Positions 23,146 to 33,132 of a DNA stretch of 64,000 nt are shown one piece after another. The stretch spans positions 1 to 64,000 of the forward strand of contig KV425662.1 in assembly GCA_001632425.1 (NCBI GenBank). The letters are read 5' to 3'. The DNA comes from Neolentinus lepideus HHB14362 ss-1 (Eukaryota > Basidiomycota > Agaricomycetes > Gloeophyllales > Gloeophyllaceae). The first letter of the stretch is position 1; every line of letters starts with the position of its first letter. Made by a program: the position numbers and the translations under genes. The notes beneath the pieces were generated by a model. The model made no database searches. It was not told where the DNA came from and saw only the letters and a list, made by a program, of their open reading frames with translations.

Positions 23146-23221
23146 GGGTTTAGATTTCGACTCTTGCGTGGGTTTAGATTTCGACTTCGGGTAGGTTTAG
23201 ATTTCGACTCCGGGTGGGTTT
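23146..23221. repeat. Tandem repeat, about three units of 22-24 bases
   Basis: Units begin GGGTTTAGATTTCGACT and vary at the end. They lie about 100 bases outside the right end of the hAT-like element. Confidence 0.7.
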
Positions 23222-23512
23222 GCCAGGCTGCTATGTCCGCCACTGAGACATATCCTGTCATCCCGGCCTTTTTCTTCTGTTGGCGCACTGTATCGGTGAC
23301 GTTTGTCGCAACCTAAGCTGTCCTCTCAAGTCGATCCTATCACAGCTCGCGATATGCTTTCAACGACGATGTTACACGACGTCTAGGTGGGTACGATACA
23401 ACACATCAAAGCGTGCCAAGTATATATGCCTTGAGCACAGAGCACAGAAGGGTTCAAGATACGACTGCCCACCTTACCGTACACCCATCCGCCATCTTCT
23501 CTCCCTCGCCTG

Positions 23513-24787
23513 CTAGAACGCACCCGCCGTCCAGCCCCCGTCCGCGACAACGATCTCACCAAACCGAACCAAGTCACCACCATCCATTGCATGCAGGTGG
23601 GGAGCGGACCTACGTACCTTGTTCGTCATGTACGCGTTCGCGACGAGCATCTCGACGACCGACGCGATCTCCGCGGGGGTGCCGAACCGGCCTACGGGGA
23701 TCATTTTCTGTGCGGGGTGATGGGTGTAAATGGGTGGGACACGAGACGACCTGGACGTACGAGGTTTTCGGGGTTGGGGTTGGACATCATGGATGTTTCT
23801 AGACCAGACGCTCGCGTTCGGCTTCAGTGAAGGGAAGAGGCGGAGACTGAGTACTGACCGACGATGAGCGCGGGCGCTACGGCGTTGCAAGTCTGCCAAC
23901 AATCAATTCGCAGTTTGGTTTAGTTAATTCATAGTTTAGTTTAGTTTATCAAGGCGCGGCGGGTGGACGTACGATTCCGTCCCTGGCGTAGCGCTGCGCG
24001 ATCCAGTGCATCGTGCCGTGCAGCGCGGACTTTGAAGAGGCGTAGTGCGGCCCGATGACGCCTCCCGTGGCGGCTGCGACGCTGTCGCCGAGTGAGTGAG
24101 TAGTGGATGATGGATGATGGACGACGTGCCTGGAGTTGAATACGATGCGCCCAAATTTCTGCGTGACCATGTGCGGGACGCACAGCTGCGTCAACTGCCA
24201 GTGGTATCACACATATAAAAGAGATTCTGCTGTGCACCCAGAAGGGGAGGACGGATCTCACCAGAAAGCTGCTCCCGGCGTTCACCCGCCAGGTACTCTC
24301 GAACGTCTCCATGTCCACGTCCTCGATCTGCCCCGCGCGCCCGACCGCCCCGCGCGCGGTGCCCGCGTTGTTGAAGAGCACGTCCGGGTGGCCCATGCGC
24401 GCCACGACCTCCGCGTGCATCCGGCGCACCGCGTCGTAGCTGCCCATGTCAGCTTGGAAATAGGACGCCTTGACGCCCAGGGAGGAGAGCTCGTCCGCGA
24501 GCGCGGCGGCGGGCCCGGAGGCGGCGTGGTAGTGGATGGCGATGTTGAGCCCGTGGTGGGCAAGGGCGAGGGCGGTTGCGCGGCCGATGCCTCCTCTGTG
24601 CGATGGAAGGGGAGATTAATGGAGGTGGATTGTGATGCGAGACCGTCGGGCAGATGCGATGTCAATGGAAGGGCACGAAGGAGGTTAGGGCGATCGAAGG
24701 CCACTCAGTGATAGCCGAGGGTCGGACGTACGTGCATCCTGTGATCAGGGCGAGCTTGCCTCTGAGGGACTCGGAGTGCGTAGACAT
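23513..24787 (-). CDS. Short-chain dehydrogenase/reductase (3-oxoacyl reductase-like)
   Basis: Eight complement exons (24787-24732, 24595-24262, 24194-24130, 24081-23973, 23892-23859, 23798-23761, 23707-23618, 23554-23513) give 255 residues, the usual SDR length. The coenzyme motif TGCTGGIG (residues 16-23), NNAG, the serine in FNSSVAAATGG and the YxxxK motif in HYASSK are all present. The end, IPVGRFGTPAEIASVVEML and VVADGGW, is typical of the classical FabG-like group. It should carry out NAD(P)H-dependent ketone reduction or the reverse; the substrate is unknown. The intron between 24130 and 24081 would start GC rather than GT. It is 48 bases long and free of stops, so retention keeps the frame. 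A decayed copy lies at 19539. Confidence 0.85.
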
Positions 24788-25075
24788 TGAAAGAGATGTC
24801 TGGCTACTGGTGTGATGAGAAGGCCGAGCACTAGTACTGTCATTACCACGATCTAGTATACGAAAGTTTAGTGCGAAACTATGTTTAGCTTTGTACGTAT
24901 CTAGTGGTCTTATTAGTATAGTATCGCACGGTACCGTCCACCTGCTCGCAGTATAAACTCACTCACTCTCGCTAGTTGGAGACCTGCGAGCACGCGACTG
25001 GAACCCAGGTAGCCAAGGAAACAGAGAGAGCCAGGTACTTGCTAGTGCCATCTATCCAGCCAGTCCATAAGTGGA
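24788..25075. other. 5' flank of the dehydrogenase, duplicated
   Basis: Matches 19302-19538 on the opposite strand with gaps. Divergence includes a short insertion around 24890-24950. No gene. Confidence 0.55.
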
Positions 25076-25901
25076 TGACTTCCCGTAACGTTAAATCCGT
25101 ATTTTCCCTAAAATTTGGACTTTAAAATCGCATCTGCCGAGATGCCGCTGGGACCCCGGAAAAGTTGCACTGGCCGTTGCTAACCAGCGAGCCTCCGTAA
25201 ACCAGCTTGGATACAGAGGGGTAGATCCCCCTCTGTATTCTTCAGAACGTCGTTAAAGCAAGCTATATCCTCCGAAATGACGTTAAAGCAGGGACATCGG
25301 TCAACAGATCTCCATTTTTGAACTCCGCTGTCCTCTTAAGGCAGGCACTCGTAACTGAGCAGTCTATATCAAATAAAGCACTACTTCAATATTTCGAGGA
25401 GGATGGGCAAAGTGAAGTTGAGATAGTGTGCAACGTGGACAGGGCGAATATCTACTGGAGTCCGGTTTCTCGTATTAATGTTGACCCTAGATAGTACAAA
25501 CCCGAGCGCCCTTGCAGTATCCAATGAACGAGCATAGAGGTGCGGACCTTCCGCCACAGACACAAGAGCTGCACGGGGTATTAATGGAATATTCTTCAGA
25601 GCAAAGCCACTCACAAGTACCGGCGCCGTTTAGTATTGCATCGTGCGTTACACAGCTGCCGGAGCTCCTTTACACCAATGAGTAGAACCGAAGCATTAAT
25701 GGCCGCGAGTTGCACCAGTTCATCCTCGCAGTCATTGTATATGAGGTCGAGTACGTCGGACATAGAGAATTAGAGATAAAATTCCCTAAATTGGGCTTAC
25801 GGCTTAGGAACATCCCTATTTGGCATCTCTAAATCATTTCGCGAAACCGCTGGCACATTCTACGGAATAGGGATTTACGGATTTAACGTTACGGGAAGTC
25901 A
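25076..25901. mobile_element. MITE-like element with perfect 26-base terminal inverted repeats
   Basis: 25076-25101 is exactly the reverse complement of 25876-25901 (starts TGACTTCCCGTAACGTTAAA). The match continues imperfectly inward. The flanks carry pieces of the minisatellite unit (AGTCCATAAGT), suggesting insertion into that array, but no exact target duplication is visible. Inside, on the - strand, a short open stretch at 25761-25620 reads MSDVLDLIYNDCEDELVQLA and may be a captured or remnant exon. Confidence 0.68.
25210..25238. repeat. Hairpin-forming inverted repeat
   Basis: Arms GATACAGAGGGG and CCCCCTCTGTAT around a five-base loop, inside the element at 25076-25901. The arms pair at all but one position. 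Confidence 0.6.
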
Positions 25902-25925
25902 CCCAGTTACACCCTAAATACGAGT

Positions 25926-25996
25926 CCATAAGTTAACGCCCTGAATACGGAGTCCATAAGTTAACACTCTGAATGCAAGTCCGTAAGTTACAACCA
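25926..25996. repeat. Minisatellite, second copy
   Basis: Three diverged units on the complement of the array at 20918-20994 (core CTGAATACGGAGTCCATAAG). It lies immediately 3' of the intact membrane protein gene. Confidence 0.7.
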
Positions 25997-26017
25997 TAAC
26001 CCATATTGAGGAAGATC

Positions 26018-27064
26018 CTATGACTTTCCGCCGACGGAAGATTCCACATCGACCAAACCCTCCTCGAGGTCCTTTGGCTCAACATTGAACACAACCGCCG
26101 TATCCGCTTGGGGAGCGCCGGAGGTAGCCGCTGTCCCAGCAGACTCGGAGGTAGTCGGTGTCCCAGCAGCGAGCTCATTGCCACCACTCGAGCGCCGACT
26201 CTCCACCCACATCCAAAACCCAAATACACCCGCACCAACGAACGCGACGCCCAGCGCAACCTTGACCAATACAAACACGAGGGTGAACAGCGCAGCGCCG
26301 AGCGTCCAGACGACAGTTACCGCTCCGACGCTGTATGCGAAGATGAGGTACGCGGGGACGACGGCGCCGTAGAGCCACGCGCCCAGCAGGATGCGGATGC
26401 GCCAGCTCGGGGTCGCGGCCCAGCCTGCTGCGGAACTGACGGAGCGCGTAAGGTCGAAGCTGAGGAGTGGATACCGGTCGACGTCGTCCTACGAGAAGGA
26501 CGTGTTAGCATGCTTCGTAATACAAGGCGACGTGCTTACCACGCGGACTAGGGACCACGCATCCCCGCTATTTTCCATTACGACCCGGATGCTGGCGACG
26601 TCCTTCGCCGCCTTCGAGAACGTATCGAGCAGAAACGCGTACATCATCCTGCTATCCGCGTCGGGCACCAGCCCGCCGATCTCGCACGCCTGCAGGAGCG
26701 GGCGGGTGTTCGCCCAGATATCGCGCTTCGTCAGCTCGACGACGGCCTCGGCGCCGGGGACGAGCGGGATGCGGTAGTCGTTCAGGAGGAGAAGTGGTAG
26801 GGTGTCATTAATATTGGAGTCGAGTGATGATGATGATGGGAGCTCGACGGCCCAGCGGACGGTGGAGAAGATGTCTTCGGATCTGCGGCGGTGGCTCTGA
26901 GGGGCCCAGGCGCCATTGTACCAGAGGACGCGGTCTTGCGGGAGGGAAGCGGCGGCGGGGTCGTCGGGCAGGGAAAGGAGCGTGAGGAATGGGGTGAGGG
27001 CGAGGACGAACCAGATCGCTGCGACGCGGAGGAGAAGCCGCGCTCTCGTCCTATAGGTGGCCAT
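26018..27064 (-). CDS. Predicted membrane protein of unknown function
   Basis: Two exons, 27064-26540 and 26488-26018, joined across a GTAAGC...TAG intron, give 331 residues. The N-terminus has a hydrophobic anchor (about residues 9-31). A polar region of about 170 residues contains WYNGAWAPQSHRRRSEDIF, a Ser-rich stretch and RIPLVPGAEAVVELTKRDIW. Two or three further hydrophobic helices follow (about 205-275, WLYGAVVPAYLIFAYSVG onward). An acidic tail ends NVEPKDLEEGLVDVESSVGG. The layout suggests a large lumenal or extracellular loop between membrane segments. I do not recognise the family. A truncated, rearranged duplicate lies at 20531-20886. Confidence 0.7.
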
Positions 27065-27544
27065 TGCAAGAGTAGGGTATCAGTTCGTGAATCTCACACT
27101 TGTACAGTTCTTGTATCAGACTCGGAGCCATGGTCGTCGCAGGCACAAAAGATCGCAGGAGCACAGCCATCGACTCTGTGCCTGACAACAACCGTCGACG
27201 GTACGATCTTGAAGCTAAGGGCGATTTCTACGTGTATCCATGCATAGTAAACGCGATGAAGTTGACTTCTACTTTGTACGTGTAACAATCGTGAACGGCG
27301 CACCCCCAGGATAAAGAAAAGGAATGCTTTACAGGGATTCACAGATCTCATCTGCTGCTAGATGTCCCATGGCCAGTTAACCGTTAACGTTAGACTGCAG
27401 TCCATGTACTGGTATAGTATTAAGGGGCAATCTATTATCGAAAGCGACGCCCCTTACTTTAATCATTGCAGGAGACATCGTAGTCTTCGTGGGACATAGG
27501 TGGACAGGCCTCAGGAGTATGTCGTGAACTATGGGCGATCGCGT
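27065..27544. other. Intergenic
   Basis: The first 170 bases match the flank of the decayed copy at 20531. The rest shows no gene. It lies between the membrane protein's 5' end and the 3' end of the next gene. Confidence 0.4.
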
Positions 27545-29312
27545 TCATGATGAGTAGTCTCGAGGAACTGCTCTCACAGATGAAGACGAAGAGGGTCTGC
27601 CAGACTCGGACGGCGTCTGTAAGCGACGAGAGGGCTGATGAGGACGATGTACCTCCACTGTGTCCTCACCCATGCCTTGGGGGTAGTTGGGGGCCGGTGC
27701 ATGGTCTCCCACGTCATCCTCGTCAGCTTCAAGATGTGAATGGAGCAGACTGGGTGGCAATCGACCTCCTGGAGACGATGGAGAACGTGATTGGCGATGG
27801 CCTAGTGTGTAAGGCGCTACTAAGTGTGGTGGCCCAGCCGGTAAGGATGGAGCCTCTCCGAGTCGTGAGTCATCGGCAACCACGTCCAGGTGTCCTGAAT
27901 GTTGGACATGAGTAAAACTTTGGCTAGCTTGAGCTGGCATCTTCACCTCTCCCCGAGAGGAAGATGGCGAGGCCAAGCGAGACTGAGTTGACGGACAGAC
28001 GGTGTAAGGTGGCGTCTGAAGCTGGTGAAGGTCCTGACGTGTGCGGTGAACCTCTTCGGCCCCAAGAGGCAGTACGCCCTGATATTGACGTTCTCCACTT
28101 GCCCACGATGTACTTGCAGATTCGAATGGTGATGGCCCATACACTTCTTTACCCTTGTCCTGCGCACAAGCGCGCTTAGGGACTCGCGCGCGCTCTTCCT
28201 CGTCATCCTCCCGCGTTCTCTTCATCGACGTGCGGGACCTTGGTCGCGCGACCCTAGGAGGAGCCTCGGGGACTGCGCTGACGGAACGGGGTAGCTGCCA
28301 TGCCGTAGAAAGCAGTGCTTGCGTTGGTGGTGGCTGCGCCGATAGCGCACGGGGGGGCCGCTCTAACGGAGAGTCTAGATGGTGCTCGATTGAAGGCAAC
28401 TCGTGCGGTGCTTCTGCCCCTCGCGCCAGCTCCTCGCACGACGGCAACCGGTACAAGGGTGTAGCTACGCGCGACGGACTATCCGACGTGCTGTAATGTG
28501 GAAGGCCAGAACTGTCGCTAGGGAGGTTCAGAATTTCAGACAAGGAGGACTTGCTTAGCGGGCGTCTACATGGAAACATGCTTAGATCGCAATTGACGGA
28601 TGCCAAGCGATGCTACGAACCTGTGTCCTTGCTTTGCCTGTGTATCAGAGTCATTACCCAAGCCCAACGCTCCGTGGTCTCCTTGACCAGATCCTAAGAA
28701 ACCTTCGGTGTGAAATGAGGAATAGTTGCTCGTAGTGATGCTCCCATCTCGAGGGGCGTCTCCCCATACTCGCAGCATCCTAGCCATGTCGTCGACTTCT
28801 CGCTCCATCTCGGCTCCCCCGTCCATGCATCGCGCCAACGAGGCCTGCATCTCCCTTAACCTCCGAACATGCATCCCAAGAACGCCTTGCAGTTCGTCCA
28901 TACGACGCAGCATAAGCGACATGGCCTCACGTCCGGGTTGCGCCGCCCCAGCGGCAGAGTCAAATGCAGACGAGCTGGGGAGTAGGCGAGGCACCTGAGA
29001 ACTCGGAGGAAATGAGACACTTGGATTGGAGAGAGGATTCAAGACCGTGGAACGATCCGCCACAATTTCCTCGAGCTCGAGTTCGTCCAGTGGCACCGAT
29101 CCACTGCGGTACTGGGAGGCCATTCGAATGGTAGTCCGCCCCCGCTCGGGAGCCACATTGCCTTCCTTACGAGCTGGGGCGTTCTTACCCGCCCGGCGGG
29201 TCGAAGCAGCCTGTGCACCCTTCGTCTTTGTCGTAGTGGTATTTCGCACAGTCTTCTTCGACTTGGGTGCTTCATCAGATTTGGTCTTCTTCGCATTCTT
29301 CCGGTTGGCCAT
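27545..29312 (-). CDS. Low-complexity basic protein, probably nuclear, function unknown
   Basis: Two exons, 29312-28621 and 28565-27545, with a 55-base GT-AG intron that joins two long open frames in phase, give about 570 residues. The N-terminus is Lys-rich (NRKNAKKTKSDEAPKSKKT), a likely nuclear localisation signal. A predicted coiled-coil segment follows (about residues 125-175, LMLRRMDELQGVLGMHVRRL onward). The rest is Ser/Pro-rich and disordered, with another basic patch MKRTREDDEEERARVPKRA. No catalytic motif is visible and I do not recognise a family. Retaining the intron would end the protein after about 250 residues. Confidence 0.6.
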
Positions 29313-30038
29313 CTTGACTATCAACGGAGGATACAGAGAATAAGAGCAGGTTTTCTGGACAGAGAGAGCTACGGGTTAGTGTACAGTGTAAAGAGCCGGA
29401 TGTGGGAAGGATTCTATGCGATTAGGTGCCAGCTGGTAGTACGGGATGAGACTTATATACCTGAAGGGCGGTGTTTCACTGCAATGCTGATAACCATAGC
29501 ACTGAAGCATCGCCCTGCATCTATAACAGGCCTTTGTTATTGAAGACAAAACCATAGAAAGAAAGAACAAAAAGTAGACAAGTTCGTCATAATCAGGTTC
29601 TTCGTGGGAAAGAGGCCCATGTCAATACCAACCTTTTGTGGGTCCATATGTTTAGACCCCATCTAATTGTCGAGTTTAGGTCAGCGCTCTCGTGTGTGAT
29701 CCTGTAGATCATGATTGAGACAGCAGGATCATAACAAGGTCTGAGCAGCGTTTGTACAAGCGATCCTTGTGACAAGACTAGAAGTTACAAATAAGATGTA
29801 GGGGACTTGACTTACAATAACACGAACACAACACTCTTGGGGTTACGCGTCAACAGGATAAAGCCACGCCTGCGCATCAAGACCACTGTCCGACAAGAAT
29901 ACAAAGCGATAGCGACGACTATTGGTATCGCTGAGGCTCAGACACGATCTGCTGAACTGGAGGTTGTATGCACAAAGGTTCACCGTGTTGGCTAGCAACG
30001 AGAACATTAAACGAGAAGCCCTGTCGAACAAACAACAC
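29313..30038. other. Intergenic
   Basis: No gene supported. An alternative last exon of the next gene could lie at about 29923-29991: its final bases form a GTAGGT donor, and an in-frame continuation exists. Confidence 0.35.
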
Positions 30039-31108
30039 CTACCCGAACGTGCGCCGGAGCACCTCGTCGAACGCCAGATCCTTCGCCTCCCGCATGAGTC
30101 TCTCCTCATGCCTCACAACCCGCAGTTCCTCAATGAGCGCCTCATGCTGCTGAATGGCATACTGCTGCTTAGCCTTCGTCACCAGATACTTCACCATACT
30201 CGGTGACCGGCCCATGATCAAACCTGTATGAGGATCGAGAGCCTGCAACAGATGTGGAGGTATTCCTTCTTCCTTATCGCTGTCGCCTGTCTCGCTGGGA
30301 CTGGCCGACCTGCGTCCATAAGCAAAGTAGTCGCCGCCCTCGCCACCTGACAGCGTGCCTTCATCGTATGCTTCGGAAGGGGTGTGAGATTCTACTTTAA
30401 AAGTGGTGAAGCCAGGACCATGCAAGGGAGCTGGCACCTCCGGCTCTGGCTCCTCGCGCTTCCGCTTACGGTTCCCTCCTCTTCCTGGAAGAGGCGGGGA
30501 GATATTGTGCTGAAGGCGCATGTGTTTTACGAGGGCGTCAGATCGAGTGAATGATTTATCGCATTCTGTCAAAGTAGCAAGCTCAGACGAATTCAGGGCA
30601 TGAGCCCGGGTAGATCCCACCTGGTCGAGGACAAGTAAACGGCTTCTCGCCCGTGTGCGACCTTATATGTGATATCAACGCAAACCTCGACGTCTGCGCG
30701 AGCCCCCTCCTAGAGCATGTTGCCCATTCGCAGGTATAGTTGCTTTTGTGCACCCCGATATGATCTATCCTGCTATTCCTCAGTGCCTAACCCCTCCCCA
30801 CCAAAACCATACACCGCACCATTGTGAATGTGCTCTATCAATGTCGGCAGGTGTGTAAACACCTTCCCGCAGTCTTCCCACTGGCACGCGACGGTTTCTG
30901 TGTCTTGGCCGCTGGTCACGGATGGTGATCCTGGTCTGGACGGGGAAACCGTGACAACGCCGGCCTCATAGTCCGCAAACGCTGTCAGATCTTCATCGGC
31001 CGAAGAGTCACTGAAAGAAGGAGAAAGTAGGCCAGGCGATGGAGATGGACTACGAATGCTTCGTGCCATGTAACGTTGATGCTGTTTGAACTCGTTACCG
31101 ACGTACAT
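30039..31108 (-). CDS. Three-finger C2H2 zinc finger protein (INO80 Iec1-like)
   Basis: Complement exons 31108-30820, 30764-30621 and 30565-30039 give about 319 residues. Three fingers run in series: CQWEDCGKVFTHLPTLIEHI ending at the histidine of DHIGVH, CEWATCSRRG...FALISHIRSH, and CPRPECDKSFTRSDALVKHM. The strict spacing and the linker HTGEKPF match a fungal family that, from memory, includes the fission yeast INO80 subunit Iec1; that identity needs a profile search. Flanks are Ser/Pro-rich. A KRKRE patch follows the fingers, and a C-terminal helix (KYLVTKAKQQYAIQQHEALI onward) may be a protein-binding coiled coil. Start 31108 was chosen; ATGs at 31069 and 31177 are in frame. It is head to head with TAF11 over 122 bases. 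Confidence 0.75.
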
Positions 31109-31230
31109 GGGCGTATTTGCGTATGTTTGTATTCCGTTGTGGCTAAGCGCGCGTATATTGTCTTTCAACAAGCACATTCACTACAGCTTGCAAACCGACA
31201 TCTCTGTATAACTCATCTCTGACTTCCACA
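31109..31230. promoter_or_regulatory. Short bidirectional intergenic region, C2H2 gene and TAF11
   Basis: Only 122 bases separate the two divergent start codons, so the promoters must overlap. No element was identified beyond this geometry. Confidence 0.5.
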
Positions 31231-32223
31231 ATGACGACACAATACACTAATTTTGTGCAGCAAAACTTTCAAGTTCCAACTACATTAGCAACCCCCAATC
31301 CGAACGGCAGGGCACGAGGCACAGGAGCGAAACGCGGTCGGAAACCTAAGGTAGCAGGGATCGCGACGGGAGCCAGCTCTCCGAGGCCACAGACGCCCTT
31401 ACCAACGCCAAGTACAAGTCATGCCACACCGGTGCAGTGGCCTCAGCCGACTTCAAGTGGCGCTAACACGAGCCAACCTCAGGTCTCAATCGGGAATGCA
31501 ACGCAGAAGGTGGAGGAAGGTCAGGCAGGGAGTAATCAGGCGGGGCCCTCATCGGTACTATTACAAGAAGGTGCGATGCTCAGTGTGCCAGCACCGGGAA
31601 CGGCGAGGGGTACGCCAGCACTTGGCGGGGAGGATGAGGGAGAGGGGGAGGACGAAACGTTACCTGCGATGGCGGATGACGACTACTCCGCGCAGCTGTC
31701 ATGGCAGAGTCAATCGAAGGAAAATATGAAGTATGTCCAGAAGTTCATTTATTTTCCCACTGAATTTTGACTAGCGCCTGAATTTAGAGTTCTTATGGAT
31801 AATTTCACGCCCGAGCAATACGATCGCTTCGAAGCGTATCGCAGACACGCTTTGCCAAAGCAAGCAGTGCGAAAGGCGCGCTCCTTCTCCATCGTACCTG
31901 GTTTCGAGTCTGACACAGTGCCTTCAGGTTGTCCAGCAGGCCCTCGGCCAACAAGTGTCCCAGCCGATCGCCCAGATAATTGCTGGTGTTTCGAAAGTCT
32001 TTGTGGGCGAAATTGTGGAGAAAGGTACCTTCCGTGGACCACTTCTGACATCATTGCATTTCTAACGTAATATTCTCCAGCGCGGGTCGTGCAATCGCGT
32101 CGGGGAGAAACCGGGCCACTGTCGCCGGATCACCTGCGCGAAGCCTATCGCATGTATCAGCAGGAGACAGGTAGGGTAGGCGCAGCCCGCCCAGTGAGAG
32201 CGAAGCGCATCTTTGTACGTTAA
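31231..32223 (+). CDS. TAF11: TFIID subunit TAF11 (TAFII28)
   Basis: Exons 31231-31730, 31788-31875, 31928-32024 and 32081-32223 give 275 residues. The first 160 are a disordered Ser/Pro/Gly region with an AT-hook-like RGRKPK. The histone-fold core follows: [38 protein letters not shown], then [19 protein letters not shown], and ends [22 protein letters not shown]11 pairs with TAF13 in TFIID for RNA polymerase II initiation. The second intron (31876-31927) starts GC. It was chosen because it gives an ungapped match to the family (PKQAVRK then VVQQALG). The nearest GT donors either delete three core residues or leave only 34 bases of intron. Confidence 0.88.
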
Positions 32224-33132
32224 AAGAGTGGCTCTGTCTATCGTGCGCAGTTCCATACCTCGATGAGGGCTGTTGTAATATATTGCCGACGGCTGGTACG
32301 TATTCCATGTCAAAACGGGATGGTTTGGCTAATGTCCGTTAATTCAGACACTGTACTTCTACCACCTTTAACTGACGTTTCATGTAATACATCTGCGGAC
32401 AATCTGCCTGCCCTGCGCTAGATGTAAGCACGATGAGGCTTTTCCCGATCCCAAGCCATTACTTGTTCCGATTTGATGATCTGTCAACATAGCTTGTTTA
32501 GACTGTTTTACTAACCAGGGCATCGCTAAGATGCGAATATTGTGTCCGCGGAACTATCGCAGCATGGTGTTGAGCTCCAGATGTCTCTTACAAATATCTG
32601 TGCTCTTACTTTCTACGCGGTGTAGATTCGCTCTGCAGCCTCTGTACGACTCCATGTTTGCGAACGTCCGCCATGGTGCCGCTCGGGGCCGCGGCAACAA
32701 ATCCGTAGCGCGGCAGATGCCGATTTGTCCTACTGAACTCCTGGAGAACTGCTCCGTTGACATGATTGACGGCCTCAATGAGGGGACATCCGTTCGGACT
32801 TCATGCAATCGGGCGGCAGACCCTGCAGCTCGTCACTTCTTCAATCGATTCGCCCATTCCCAGAGTCATGCTGCCCCCACAAGGGCGCAGGCGAAAGATT
32901 CAACGTATGTATACAGTTCTCAGGAACGCGACTGTATCATCATGTCCTGCAGGCCGTAGGCGCAATCTCGATGTACTCTACCGAGAGCCCTTCGATTAGG
33001 ATGCGCGCCCTCACCGACAGGGGCCGAGAGGGGGCATTATCCGCTAATTGAAAAGCACGCGAATCACCATTCGTCGTCCGTGTGTTTGCCTTACAGTCCT
33101 TGTCGGTGCCCCATCCCTGTCTTTATTCCACT
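32224..33132. other. Intergenic, no supported gene
   Basis: Open stretches exist on both strands (for example PTELLENCSVDMIDGLNEGT near 32730) but none has splice structure or family similarity I can defend. Confidence 0.3.

Noticed and set aside
23146..23221. Interstitial telomere (GGGTTTA units)
   Set aside because: The heptamer occurs once per 22-24 base unit, not as a pure array, so it is a minisatellite.
28566..29312. A stand-alone 249-residue protein
   Set aside because: Possible if the intron is retained, but the 55-base GT-AG intron joins it in phase to the longer downstream frame.
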